A stretch of DNA of 64,000 nucleotides from Pandoraea pulmonicola. Lineage in GTDB: Bacteria; Pseudomonadota; Gammaproteobacteria; Burkholderiales; Burkholderiaceae. The DNA lies in NCBI RefSeq assembly GCF_000815105.2, contig NZ_CP010310.2, forward strand, positions 5,580,001-5,644,000, written 5' to 3'. The notes beneath the pieces are model-generated. The model had not been told where the DNA came from, did no database searches, and saw only the letters and a list, made by a program, of their open reading frames with translations. The translations under genes and the position numbers were made by a program. Shown here one piece after another: positions 54,137 to 63,717 of this stretch (within the stretch, counting starts at the first letter, position 1; the number at the start of each line of letters is the position of its first letter).

Positions 54137-55372
54137 TCAATGTGCACCACGGAGAATCCAGTCGACCATCGTGTGGACGTCGGTTTCGGCGATCTGCGAC
54201 TGCGGCGGCATTGGCATGCTGCCCCAGTTGCCGGCGCCTCCGGCACGTATCTTCGCCACCAGTTTTTCAGTCGCATCCGACTGCCCATGATACTTGGCGG
54301 CGACCTCCGAGAAGGCGGGCCCGATCTTCTTGTCGGTCACGCCGTGACAGGCCAGACAACCGTTCTTGTCCGCAAGCGTTGCTGCCGGTGACGTCGCAGC
54401 GGCGGTTTGGGCCGGCGCGTCCGGACTCGCCATGCCGAGCGTGGCGAGGGCCGCCGTCTTGCGCACCGACGCATTTTGCGCGGCGGTGCCCGACAGCGGG
54501 GGCAGCTTCGTATCGACACCGCGCACAGGTCCGATGACACGGTTTTGCGCGGCCAGATCTCCATGTGCGTCGCGGGCGTACGCAGGGAGTGCGGACGTCA
54601 CGATACCAGCCCCAGGACAATCCTGCATACACGCCTTGTTATGAGTATCCGGTTTGTCGCCCACGCGCCACATGCCGTGCGCGCGCGTCATGCCGTTGCG
54701 ATTGGGCATGAATTTCTGCACGTCGGCGATGTTCCTGTCCGACAGCACGAAGTCCGATGGCACGATCTCGCCGAGGTTCAGGATGTAGGCAGTGACCGCA
54801 TACACTTCGTCGGGCGTGAGCGAACGCGGTGCGTTCCACGGCATGGCGCGACGGATGTAGTCCCAGATCGTCGACACGGTGTCGACCTTCATGAGCGTGG
54901 TGCGCACCGGCTGGTTGTTGGCGCGCAGCGACGCCACGTGTCCCGTCTTGATGTCGTCGGGCGTGGTGCCACCCACGAGCGGATTGAAGACCTCGTTGCT
55001 CTCGCCGAACGTGCCGTGACACGACGCGCAGCGTGCATCGAAGAGCTTCTGACCGTCGGCGACGGAGCCCTGCCCCTTGGGCAAGCCCTTGAAGTCGGGC
55101 CGCACGTCGATGTCCCACGCGCCCAACTCGGCCGGCGTGGCATCACGTCCGATGCCGGACGGCGCCTTGCCGAGCGATGACGGCGCGCCCTTGACCGCGA
55201 GCCCGGAAGCACTCGACGTTGCCGCGGGCGCCGCCTTCGCAGGCGACGACATCCACGCGGCGAGCGTCAACCCGACCAGCGCCAGCGTACTCGCCCAGAG
55301 CATGCCGAGCACGAACCACCGGACATTGCGGCTCATGGCGTGCGGCGACTTGCGTTCAATCGACGTGGACAT
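54137..55372 (-). CDS. soxD: Sulfur dehydrogenase cytochrome subunit SoxD (diheme)
   Basis: A 411-residue diheme cytochrome c anchored by an N-terminal helix (about 19-41). The first heme motif CASCH is at 115-119 in a domain with WNAPRSLTPDEVYAVTAYIL, typical of SoxD; the second, CLACH, near 338 in a short class I domain at the C-terminus. It accepts electrons from SoxC. Its start overlaps the soxC end by 17 bp. An alternative ATG lies 12 codons downstream. Confidence 0.92.
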   Translation of the reverse strand: MSTSIERKSPHAMSRNVRWFVLGMLWASTLALVGLTLAAWMSSPAKAAPAATSSASGLAVKGAPSSLGKAPSGIGRDATPAELGAWDIDVRPDFKGLPKGQGSVADGQKLFDARCASCHGTFGESNEVFNPLVGGTTPDDIKTGHVASLRANNQPVRTTLMKVDTVSTIWDYIRRAMPWNAPRSLTPDEVYAVTAYILNLGEIVPSDFVLSDRNIADVQKFMPNRNGMTRAHGMWRVGDKPDTHNKACMQDCPGAGIVTSALPAYARDAHGDLAAQNRVIGPVRGVDTKLPPLSGTAAQNASVRKTAALATLGMASPDAPAQTAAATSPAATLADKNGCLACHGVTDKKIGPAFSEVAAKYHGQSDATEKLVAKIRAGGAGNWGSMPMPPQSQIAETDVHTMVDWILRGAH

Positions 55373-56720
55373 TGGTCACCTCCCCATTCGTTGCCACCTG
55401 CCACGTCTGAATCGCGTTGTTGTGATAGATCGACTTGGTGCCGCGCACGTCGCGCAACTGGCGATAGCGCGGCTGCACGAATCCCGTTTCGTCCACCGCA
55501 CGGCTTTGCAGCAGCGCCGGCGAACCGTCCCAGTTCCAATCGAAATTGAAGCGCGTCAGGCACTTGGGCAAGACGGGCGACTCCAGACGCGCCTGACGCC
55601 ACGACTTGCCGCCGTCGGTCGACACGTCCACGCGCTTGATGCGCCCGCGCCCCGACCAGGCCAGCCCCGTCACGTTGAAATAGCCGCGATCGAGCAGCGC
55701 CTGGCCGCCCGAGGGCGACGTGATCACCGATTTGCACTCCTGGATCGAGGTGTATTGACGATGCTGACCGTCGGGCATCAGATCGACGTAGTGACTGGTT
55801 TCGTCCTTGGTATTCCACGGGGCGTCGCCAACCTTGATGCGACGCAGCCACTTCACCCACGAAACGCCTTGCACGCCCGGCACGACGAGCCGCAGCGGAT
55901 AACCGTTCTCGGGGCGCAGCATCTCGCCGTTCATGCCCCAGGCGACGAGCACGTCCGAGAGCGCCGCCTCCATCGAGATCGTGCGGGTCATGCCCGAGCC
56001 ATCGCCGCCTTCGGCGAGCACGAACCGACCGCGCTTGGTATCAGCGCCCACATCGTCGAGCAATACCGACAGCGGCACACCGGTGAATTCGCAGCACGAC
56101 AGCATGCCGTGCGTGTACTGGACGGTCGGCACGGCGGCATTGCCCCACTCCATGCCGGTATTCGCGCCGCATTCGATGAAGTGCATGCGCGAGACGGATG
56201 GCAGACGCATGATGTCGTCCATCGTGTACACCTTGGCCTCGCGCACGAGACCGTGCACCATCAGGCGATGCTGCGTCGGATCGATCTCCTGCCAGCCCTG
56301 GTGGTGACGTTCGAAGTGCAGGCCACTCGGCGTGATGATGCCGAACAGGCCTTGCAGGGGGGTGAAAGCCACGGAGGCCTGCGCCGTCTGGGTGAGCCCC
56401 GGCGACTGACGGCGCTGCAGGTTCGCTTCGAACTTTGACGGCACGCCGTACGGGCGGGCGGCGACCGGCTGGCCCAGCGACGTGGCCCACGGACGCGGCT
56501 CGAGAATCATCGGATCGCCGTCGCCAGCGATTTTGGGGGCGTCGGCGGCAAAGGCGGCGCCACCGGCGAGCGCGGCGCCCGCAGCCAGGAAGCTGCGTTG
56601 GAGGAAACTGCGCCGCGTGGGGCTCAGCCCGTCGCGCGCGATATCGGCGGCGAGTGTGCCGTCGATGAAATTCTCCGGGGCGCGGCGCAAACGGCCGGCC
56701 CGCGATGGTTTGTCGCTCAC
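55356..56720 (-). CDS. soxC: Sulfur dehydrogenase molybdenum subunit SoxC
   Basis: A 454-residue molybdopterin enzyme of the sulfite oxidase family. It has a twin-arginine-like leader (RRSFLQRSFLAAGAALAGG, about 36-54), the molybdenum-ligand Cys in RMHFIECGANTGMEWG (near 183), GVPLSVLLDDVGA and the dimerisation domain from about 320. SoxC with SoxD oxidises the SoxY-bound sulfane sulfur, so this organism should turn thiosulfate fully to sulfate without sulfur globules. The start is a GTG (56718-56720) with GGAGACAGG upstream. Confidence 0.95.
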   Translation of the reverse strand: MSDKPSRAGRLRRAPENFIDGTLAADIARDGLSPTRRSFLQRSFLAAGAALAGGAAFAADAPKIAGDGDPMILEPRPWATSLGQPVAARPYGVPSKFEANLQRRQSPGLTQTAQASVAFTPLQGLFGIITPSGLHFERHHQGWQEIDPTQHRLMVHGLVREAKVYTMDDIMRLPSVSRMHFIECGANTGMEWGNAAVPTVQYTHGMLSCCEFTGVPLSVLLDDVGADTKRGRFVLAEGGDGSGMTRTISMEAALSDVLVAWGMNGEMLRPENGYPLRLVVPGVQGVSWVKWLRRIKVGDAPWNTKDETSHYVDLMPDGQHRQYTSIQECKSVITSPSGGQALLDRGYFNVTGLAWSGRGRIKRVDVSTDGGKSWRQARLESPVLPKCLTRFNFDWNWDGSPALLQSRAVDETGFVQPRYRQLRDVRGTKSIYHNNAIQTWQVATNGEVTNVHVD

Positions 56721-56912
56721 CCTGTCTCCTCGCGTTTTGTGGCACCCGCCAGCATCCGCGAGGACGCTGACGGGCTTAAGGCACTTGCACGCGGTCTCGT
56801 TGCCGCGCTGTCCTGCGGGTCTTGCGGTATTGCGGCGTCACTGGACCGCCACATCGGGTGCGCAACGCCGAAGCGACGCGCCCCTGGGTTTCACAACGGC
56901 CTGCGGCGTGTG

Positions 56913-57260
56913 TCAGTGCCCTCGCGGCATGAAGCCGTCGACGGCCTGCTCCGGCAGGGCCTCCTCCTCGATTCGGCCGGCAACCTGCACGCACACGGCG
57001 CGGCAGATCTCGACCACCCCGGTATCCGCGATCGCGTAATACACCTGGTTGCCCTCGCGGCGACGCGCCAGCACACCCGCCTGGTACATCGCACCGAGAT
57101 GCCGCGATACGTTCGTCTGCGACGAACCCACGTCCGTCACCACATCGCTCACGGAGCGCTCGCCGCCGCACAACGCATGCAGAATCCGCAGCCGCGTCGG
57201 CTCGGAGAGCAGGCTGAAGTAGTGCGACACCTTTTCGAATACGCGATCGAGTTCTTCCAT
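56913..57260 (-). CDS. soxR: ArsR family repressor SoxR
   Basis: A 115-residue winged-helix regulator: SEPTRLRILHALCGGERSV (about 19-37), recognition helix SSQTNVSRHLGAMYQAGV (46-63) and the wing REGNQVYYAI. Cysteines at 31, 86 and 90 could sense sulfur species, as two Cys do in the persulfide sensors BigR and SqrR, though their spacing is not the same. It heads the sox cluster, 192 bp before soxC, and probably represses both itself and soxC onward through the inverted repeat at 57302-57327. Confidence 0.87.
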   Translation of the reverse strand: MEELDRVFEKVSHYFSLLSEPTRLRILHALCGGERSVSDVVTDVGSSQTNVSRHLGAMYQAGVLARRREGNQVYYAIADTGVVEICRAVCVQVAGRIEEEALPEQAVDGFMPRGH

Positions 57261-57301
57261 GACGGTCTTTCTTTGAGTTCGTGTGGAGGCACAAGGAATT
57301 T

Positions 57302-57327
57302 CGTATATGCCTACATACGCATATACG
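57302..57327. promoter_or_regulatory. Perfect inverted repeat, candidate SoxR operator
   Basis: CGTATATGC (57302-57310) and GCATATACG (57319-57327) are perfect 9-bp arms around 8 bp, centred 54 bp upstream of the soxR start codon. An ArsR-type dimer site is expected exactly here. TATACGGAT, which includes the end of the right arm (57322-57330), recurs at 57427-57435. Confidence 0.65.
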
Positions 57328-57649
57328 GATAATCAAAATAACGGGCGATGGACGCAAGTTGCACTGCAACATATCGGACCCGGGCGTATGGGGGCCGAAG
57401 GCCGGCGGCTTCGTTGCGTTTCCGTGTATACGGATGGATATAGCGGGTTTCGCTTTATGCGATTGAGCACCGTCCGATGCGACGAGCATGGACGGAGGGA
57501 CCAACCGGGATGAGGAAAACGCGGTCCGCGGCATCAGGGAAAAACCTGATAAGAAAAATGAGAGGGGGACGTCGCGACGGCGATGATCGGCGCCGTGATT
57601 TTCGTCGAACGAAGCCAAGGATACCGCGACGGCGCAAACGCGACGATGG

Positions 57650-57693
57650 ACGAAAAGCGACGAAGGCGGACGCCGTGGTGACGTCCGCCTTCG
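57650..57693 (-). terminator. Rho-independent terminator of tpsB
   Basis: CGAAGGCGGACG (57661-57672) and CGTCCGCCTTCG (57682-57693) form a perfect 12-bp stem with a 9-nt loop, followed on the minus strand by TCGCTTTTC. It starts 49 bp after the tpsB stop. Confidence 0.8.
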
Positions 57694-57741
57694 CGGTCAT
57701 GACACTGTCGTCGTCGCTGTCGTTTTCTCTTTCACCCGGCC

Positions 57742-59529
57742 TCACTCGAACTGATAGGACCAGTTCGCGTTGAACCGCAGCGGCCGGTTGGGTGAGTTGG
57801 TGGGCGCGTCGGCCATCGGCTTGGCCAACGAGAGATCGAGCGAGTAATACTTGCTGTCGGAGATGCGCATGCCCAGTCCGATCGACGCGAGCTGGTTGTG
57901 GAACAACTGTCCGCGGTTCACATACACTTTGGCGGTATCGAGCATCAGATACGGCTGAACTGTCTTGAGATAGCGGAAGTCGGTGCGGAACATGCGGTTG
58001 ATTTCGATGGACGCCCCCCAGCCCTTGTCCCCCGCCACTTCCCCGGCTGGATAGCCGAGGCCGTAGCGCTGGCCGCCGAACGTGGCCTGCTCGGAGGTCG
58101 GCAGCGTGTTGCTGCTGTACTGCGCGCCGGCCGAAACCACGACGCCGAATTCCCAAGGCAGCACCACGCCCTGCTTGCCGTCGAGCGTGAAGCGCCAGAA
58201 GCCGAGATCGTACGGACCGAGCACCTGTGCGACGCCCGCGGGCCGCGTGGTGTACGACTGGCTCGCGCCCATCCCGTTGAAGCCCTTGAACACGCCCAGC
58301 GTGGCACTGCGCGTCTGCTTCTCCGTGATCTCGTTGTAGACGAGTTGCACCTGCGTTGCGCGCACGTTCGTCTGCGAATTGATGTAGTTTGGTGAATTCG
58401 GCACCTCGTAGCGGTCGCGCGAATTCACGCCGTACATGCCGCCGCTCACCGTCAGGCTGCGCTGGTTGTTGAGCAGCAGTGGGTAGGACACGCTCACGGC
58501 CACGCGTTTGGTATCGAGGTGACGCGTGAGCCCGGCGAGCGCCTGATCGTCGGGCTGGCCGCGATAGTGCGACGCGTCCAAGCGCGCCTGCAGACCGTTC
58601 GAGCCCAGCGGCTGAATATAGGAGGCCGCGTAGAACTCTTCGTCGTTGTGCCCCTTCGGGGCGATGGCCGTGAGCTGGATCTGTTCGCCCAGCGGCGTGA
58701 GCGCGTTGCTCGTCACGGTAAACACACCGCGAACGCCGGGGTTGTTGTACGAGAGCGAGGTGCCGAGCGCCACGGGCTGACGCGAGACGTCCAGCGACAA
58801 CTCGGTCGCGCCGTCGGTCTGTGTGGGCGGTTGCACGTCGGCCTTGATCTTCATGCCCGGCACGAGCGTGAGCAGGTTCAGATAGCGCTCGAACGTGGCG
58901 CGCTTGAGCGGACGCTCGGCCTCGATATGCGCCGCAATGTCACGCAGGCGCTGCTCCGACGGGCCGGGCTTGCCGGTGATCTTTGTGCTGGCGATGTAGC
59001 CTTCGACGATCGTCACGCGCACGAAACCGTTGGCAAAGTCTTGCGCCGGAACGAAGGCGAACGACAGCAGGTAGCCGGCGTCCTGGTACATCTTCGTGAC
59101 CTGGTTGGCCGTCTCGACGAGATCGCCGATGGTCACTTCCTTGCCTGCCATCGGCGCGAAAAGCGCCGCGACCTGATCGAACGGCAACGACTTGACGCCT
59201 TCGATCCCGAAACGCTGCGGCGTGATCCTGCGCGCAAGCAGGGCCTTGAGGGCGTCTTCCTGCGTGGGTGGCTGAATACGGAGGGTGGGGGCGGGCGCCT
59301 TGGGAGCCTCGATCTTCGGGATGCTCTGCATGGGGTCGCCGCGGACCGGACTGGCGTCGGCACGCGCGTGCTGCGTAGCGAGCAGGCCGACGGCGGCAAT
59401 CGATGCGGCAACGAAGTGAACAACCCTGCAGTGTCGGTGCAACCCGAAGTGGAGCGCCCGATGTGATTCGATGGTGTCCGCACGCGCAACGCGCGACGCG
59501 AGACGGGACTCCCCCTGGCGATGCGCCAT
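57742..59529 (-). CDS. Two-partner secretion outer-membrane transporter (TpsB/ShlB/FhaC-like)
   Basis: A 595-residue protein: a long signal region (about 30-60), a Pro-rich segment, POTRA domains (about 100-260, with the second POTRA motif FVRVTIVEGYIAS) and a C-terminal 16-stranded beta-barrel ending in NANWSYQFE, the terminal Phe-containing strand recognised by the Bam machine. The pre-barrel region includes YNNPGVRGVFTV. TpsB proteins export a large TpsA adhesin or hemolysin, normally encoded next door. None is present: soxR lies downstream and fccB upstream, so this is an orphan. ATG 59527-59529. Confidence 0.88.
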   Translation of the reverse strand: MAHRQGESRLASRVARADTIESHRALHFGLHRHCRVVHFVAASIAAVGLLATQHARADASPVRGDPMQSIPKIEAPKAPAPTLRIQPPTQEDALKALLARRITPQRFGIEGVKSLPFDQVAALFAPMAGKEVTIGDLVETANQVTKMYQDAGYLLSFAFVPAQDFANGFVRVTIVEGYIASTKITGKPGPSEQRLRDIAAHIEAERPLKRATFERYLNLLTLVPGMKIKADVQPPTQTDGATELSLDVSRQPVALGTSLSYNNPGVRGVFTVTSNALTPLGEQIQLTAIAPKGHNDEEFYAASYIQPLGSNGLQARLDASHYRGQPDDQALAGLTRHLDTKRVAVSVSYPLLLNNQRSLTVSGGMYGVNSRDRYEVPNSPNYINSQTNVRATQVQLVYNEITEKQTRSATLGVFKGFNGMGASQSYTTRPAGVAQVLGPYDLGFWRFTLDGKQGVVLPWEFGVVVSAGAQYSSNTLPTSEQATFGGQRYGLGYPAGEVAGDKGWGASIEINRMFRTDFRYLKTVQPYLMLDTAKVYVNRGQLFHNQLASIGLGMRISDSKYYSLDLSLAKPMADAPTNSPNRPLRFNANWSYQFE

Positions 59530-59728
59530 CCCTATCTCCCCAACGATTATTTTTTCGTGGAGGCAGTGTAACCGAGAGGTCCGAGCCTCCGTCAACGAGG
59601 GAAACTCGGGGAAATGCGGCCCCCACACAACATTGCGGGAACTCATCGTGATGGCACGTAGGTTGCGGCGCTTAGAGAGCATCCTCCAAACGCATTTCGC
59701 GCAACGGCGAACGTCGCCGAAATCCGCG

Positions 59729-61057
59729 TCAGGCCAGCATGTCGGCCCAGATGCCCTGTGCCCATGCGAGTCCCCGGGCGAATTCGTCGCGTGTGGCCCG
59801 TGGTGACGCGCCGCCCGTGCCCGGCACGGGGAGCATGGTGCGCTGCGAAGCGTCGTATCGGTGCACGCTCGCGACGTGCATCGCCTCGTTCGCCGAGACG
59901 AACGTGTAGCAGGTGTTGCTGTAGAGCGGCTCGGGATTGACCGGGCGGTCGGCCAGCGTCGCGACGATGGCCGCTGCGCACACCTTGCCGTGCTGGTTTG
60001 CCATGTGGCCGGATTTCGGCATCTGCGGCGCGATCTGGACGGCGTCGCCGAGAACGTGGATATCGGGCTGCACCGTCGATGCAAACGTGAGGAAGTCGAC
60101 GTCGCACCAGCGACCGTTGGCCGTCGCCAGACCGCTCGCCGTCGCGATGTCACCTGCGTGCATCGGCGGAATCGCGTTCAGCACGTCGGCCCGGACCTCT
60201 TCGCCCAGCTCGAAGCGCGCAACCTGTTTGACGCCGTCGAGCGTGACCTCGGTGCAGTTGAACTGCGGGTGGTACTCGAGCATGCTACCGAACTGCGTGC
60301 GCCAGACGTCGTGGAATTGCTCGGCTTCCGCCAGCACCTGGTCGTTGGCGTCGAACACGAGCACCTTGGCGCGCGGGTTGTGCTGCTTGAGCCAGGCCGC
60401 CGCCTGACAGGCGCGCTCGTATGGCGCGGGCGGGCAGCGGAACGGCGCTTCGGGAATCGTGATGGCGAACACGCCGCCATCGGGCATCGCGCGCAGCCGG
60501 GCGTGCAGCGCGGCGCTCTCGCGCGCGTCGGTCCAGCCGACCGGCAGCGCCTCGCGGACGGCAGGGTCGGAGAGTCCCCCGATCGCCTCTCGCCGCAACG
60601 ACACGCCAGGGGACACGATCAGTTTGTCGTACGGCAAGCGGCCGCCGTCGGCCAGTTGCACCTGTTTCCGCACGGCGTCGATAGCGTTTGCACGCGTACG
60701 CCGCCAGACGACGCCATGTCGTGCGACGAGCGCGTCGTACGGCACCGTCAGGTCGCTCACACGCAGGTTGCCGCCGACGACGAGGTTCGACAGCGGCGCC
60801 GAGACGAAAGCGGCGTTCGGCTCGACGAGCGTGACATCGATCGTATTGCCGGAAAGTACTCGCAGCGCCTTGGCCGCCGTCGCGCCGCCAAAGCCGCCCC
60901 CGATGACGACCACGCGAGCGCGCGCTTTCACGGGAGTCGGCCACAGCGGTGCGAGACGCGCTTGCGCGGGGGCGGCACGGGAGGCGCCGGCCAAGCTCGC
61001 CAGCGCGGCCATCGTCCCCAGTCGGGAAAGTCGGAAAAGGAAGTCGCGACGTTGCAT
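59729..61057 (-). CDS. soxF: Flavocytochrome c sulfide dehydrogenase flavoprotein subunit (SoxF/FccB)
   Basis: A 442-residue FAD protein with a Tat-type leader (MQRRDFLFRLSRLG), Rossmann motif VVVIGGGFGGATAAKAL (49-65), and the two redox cysteines of the family in FRCPPAPYERAC (Cys208; Cys217 nearby) and SNTCYTFVS (near 385). The C-terminal FCSD-type domain is complete. It oxidises sulfide in the periplasm and passes electrons to the partner cytochrome encoded 11 bp upstream. Confidence 0.92.
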   Translation of the reverse strand: MQRRDFLFRLSRLGTMAALASLAGASRAAPAQARLAPLWPTPVKARARVVVIGGGFGGATAAKALRVLSGNTIDVTLVEPNAAFVSAPLSNLVVGGNLRVSDLTVPYDALVARHGVVWRRTRANAIDAVRKQVQLADGGRLPYDKLIVSPGVSLRREAIGGLSDPAVREALPVGWTDARESAALHARLRAMPDGGVFAITIPEAPFRCPPAPYERACQAAAWLKQHNPRAKVLVFDANDQVLAEAEQFHDVWRTQFGSMLEYHPQFNCTEVTLDGVKQVARFELGEEVRADVLNAIPPMHAGDIATASGLATANGRWCDVDFLTFASTVQPDIHVLGDAVQIAPQMPKSGHMANQHGKVCAAAIVATLADRPVNPEPLYSNTCYTFVSANEAMHVASVHRYDASQRTMLPVPGTGGASPRATRDEFARGLAWAQGIWADMLA

Positions 61058-61068
61058 GCGGGCGTTGC

Positions 61069-61587
61069 CTATCGGATTGGGCGCGGTGCAGTGCGCGGCA
61101 GGGACGGCGGCGTGGACGGCATGGAGAGCACGGCGGGCGCGGGCTGCGCGGCAAAGTACGCGGCGATGCGCTGCAACTCGTCGTCGCGGTAGCCCTTGAG
61201 AAGCTGCGGCATGAGCGTCGCGGGACGCCGCCCGTCACGCATGGCCTGCAACGTGGCGACGAGCTCCGCTGCCGGGCGACCTTCGAGCGTGGGTAGCGTT
61301 GCCTTGCCAGCGCTCACCGGCGCCGACGCACTGTGGCAACTCATGCAGGCGAGCGCCCAGTCGCGGGCTTGCCAGTCGGGCCGGATGGGCGCAGCCGGCA
61401 CGGCGGGCGCGACATACACGGGTGAGGCAGCGCGCATCGCGGGCGCGTTCGCCGCCCCCGCCTCGGCGGACGCCGCGAAACCCGTCTGCGTCATCCACAT
61501 CGCCGCGCTCAAAACGAAGGCCGCCGGTATCGTCCGCGATTGACGGAGACGATACCGGCGGTTCGGCATGGGATGGGGAGCACGCAT
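61069..61587 (-). CDS. soxE: Cytochrome c subunit of flavocytochrome c sulfide dehydrogenase (SoxE/FccA-like)
   Basis: A 172-residue secreted monoheme cytochrome c: signal segment (about 19-39, ending GFAASA), Ala/Pro-rich linker, heme motif CMSCH at 81-85 and axial Met in PATLMPQLLKGYRDDEL near 127. It has one heme, so it resembles the short FccA of Chromatiales and Burkholderiales. The start is unsure: ATG 61585-61587 is given, but a TTG at 61615-61617 has the better ribosome site. It lies 11 bp before soxF. Confidence 0.85.
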   Translation of the reverse strand: MRAPHPMPNRRYRLRQSRTIPAAFVLSAAMWMTQTGFAASAEAGAANAPAMRAASPVYVAPAVPAAPIRPDWQARDWALACMSCHSASAPVSAGKATLPTLEGRPAAELVATLQAMRDGRRPATLMPQLLKGYRDDELQRIAAYFAAQPAPAVLSMPSTPPSLPRTAPRPIR

Positions 61588-61636
61588 GTGCGCAGTCAGT
61601 TTCCGGGGGCGCTTCAATGCGCTCCGGAGGCGGGCA

Positions 61637-62419
61637 TCAGTTGCCGGTCTTGGTCGACGGACCGGGTTTGACCGGGCCTTCGCTGATCGGCGCCGGCGAG
61701 GACAGCGGCTTGGCCGTCACGGTATCGTTGCCGATCGGGGTCGTCGTCACCGTTGCCGCATTGGGATCGTCAGGCTGCGCCGGGGCGGGGTTCTTCTGGG
61801 CTTCCGTCGACAGACGCTGCGCCTCTTCCGGCTTCACGTATTCGTAGAGTTTGACGACCTTCTGCACACCATCGATACGGCTCGCCACGTTCGCACCGAT
61901 GGTGCCCTCCTCCGGCGAAACCAGACCCATCAGATAGACGTCGCCACGCTCGGTGACCACCTTGAAGACGTTGGCCGAGATCTCTTTCGTATTGATCAGG
62001 TTGGCCTTGACCTTGCTGGTGATCCACGCGTCGTTCGAGCGCGAGCCGAACGAACTCTTCGGCGCGATGGCAAGTTCGTCGACGATGCCGCGCACGTTGC
62101 TGATCTGCTTGACGATGTTCACGGCGGCCTGCTTGCTGGCCTCGTTCGGGACTTCGCCGGTCAACAGTACGCGACGGTTGAAGACGGTCACGTTCACGTG
62201 CACCGCGTCGTCGGTCAGCGTATTGGCAATGTTGGCTTCGGCCTTGACCTGAATCTCGCGGTCTTCCGTCTGCGCGCCGACGGAACGGCGGTCGGTGGCG
62301 ATGAGCGCGCCGGTGGCGGCGCCGCCGAGGATGATGGGGGCGCAACCGGCCAGGGTCGCTGCGATCAACACTGCCGCTACGAGCGGCTTAACAACGCCTT
62401 GCACGCGTTGGAAACTCAT
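61637..62419 (-). CDS. dolP: BON-domain outer-membrane lipoprotein DolP (YraP)
   Basis: A 260-residue lipoprotein. The lipobox LAGC (residues 23-26) follows a signal peptide, and two BON domains come next (about 50-115 with VHVNVTVFNRRVLLTGEVPN, and 125-195 with VFKVVTERGDVYLMGLVS). A Pro/Thr-rich tail of about 60 residues is longer than in E. coli DolP. It helps keep the outer membrane intact and supports BAM. Encoded after diaA, the same order as in E. coli. Confidence 0.9.
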   Translation of the reverse strand: MSFQRVQGVVKPLVAAVLIAATLAGCAPIILGGAATGALIATDRRSVGAQTEDREIQVKAEANIANTLTDDAVHVNVTVFNRRVLLTGEVPNEASKQAAVNIVKQISNVRGIVDELAIAPKSSFGSRSNDAWITSKVKANLINTKEISANVFKVVTERGDVYLMGLVSPEEGTIGANVASRIDGVQKVVKLYEYVKPEEAQRLSTEAQKNPAPAQPDDPNAATVTTTPIGNDTVTAKPLSSPAPISEGPVKPGPSTKTGN

Positions 62420-62537
62420 CGGTCATTCTCCTTGTTGGATGGTCGAACGGGGCGGCCCCCGCCGCGCCCAGCCGGCACCGTCCGCCCCCGCGATCCGGTA
62501 CCCGTCATGATCTTGACGCCTCAGGATGCCAATAGGT

Positions 62538-63612
<1,075 letters not shown>

Positions 63613-63717
63613 GGTTGTTCCGATGTTTACCGTTTCCGGCAATGCCGGTGTCGCTGCGCCGCGAGAGGCCCATGAGGCCCATGAGGCGATGGCTTCGCTT
63701 CGCCGGAGGACGCCGTC

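Larger units (their letters stand above)
57261..57741. other. soxR upstream region
   Basis: About 480 bp without a supported gene between soxR and the end of tpsB. It carries the soxR operator candidate (57302-57327), a second copy of TATACGGAT (57427-57435), a hairpin with CCGTCC/GGACGG arms (57470-57495) and the tpsB terminator (57650-57693). The operator side is notably AT-rich. Confidence 0.5.

Noticed and set aside
57477..57773. 98-codon plus-strand frame between soxR and tpsB
   Set aside because: Arg/Lys-rich product with no conserved features; it runs across the tpsB terminator and into the end of tpsB on the other strand.
63661..63695. Tandem CCCATGAGG-like repeat before rsmI as a regulatory site
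   Set aside because: Only two 9-bp copies with a degenerate third; too short to support more than chance.
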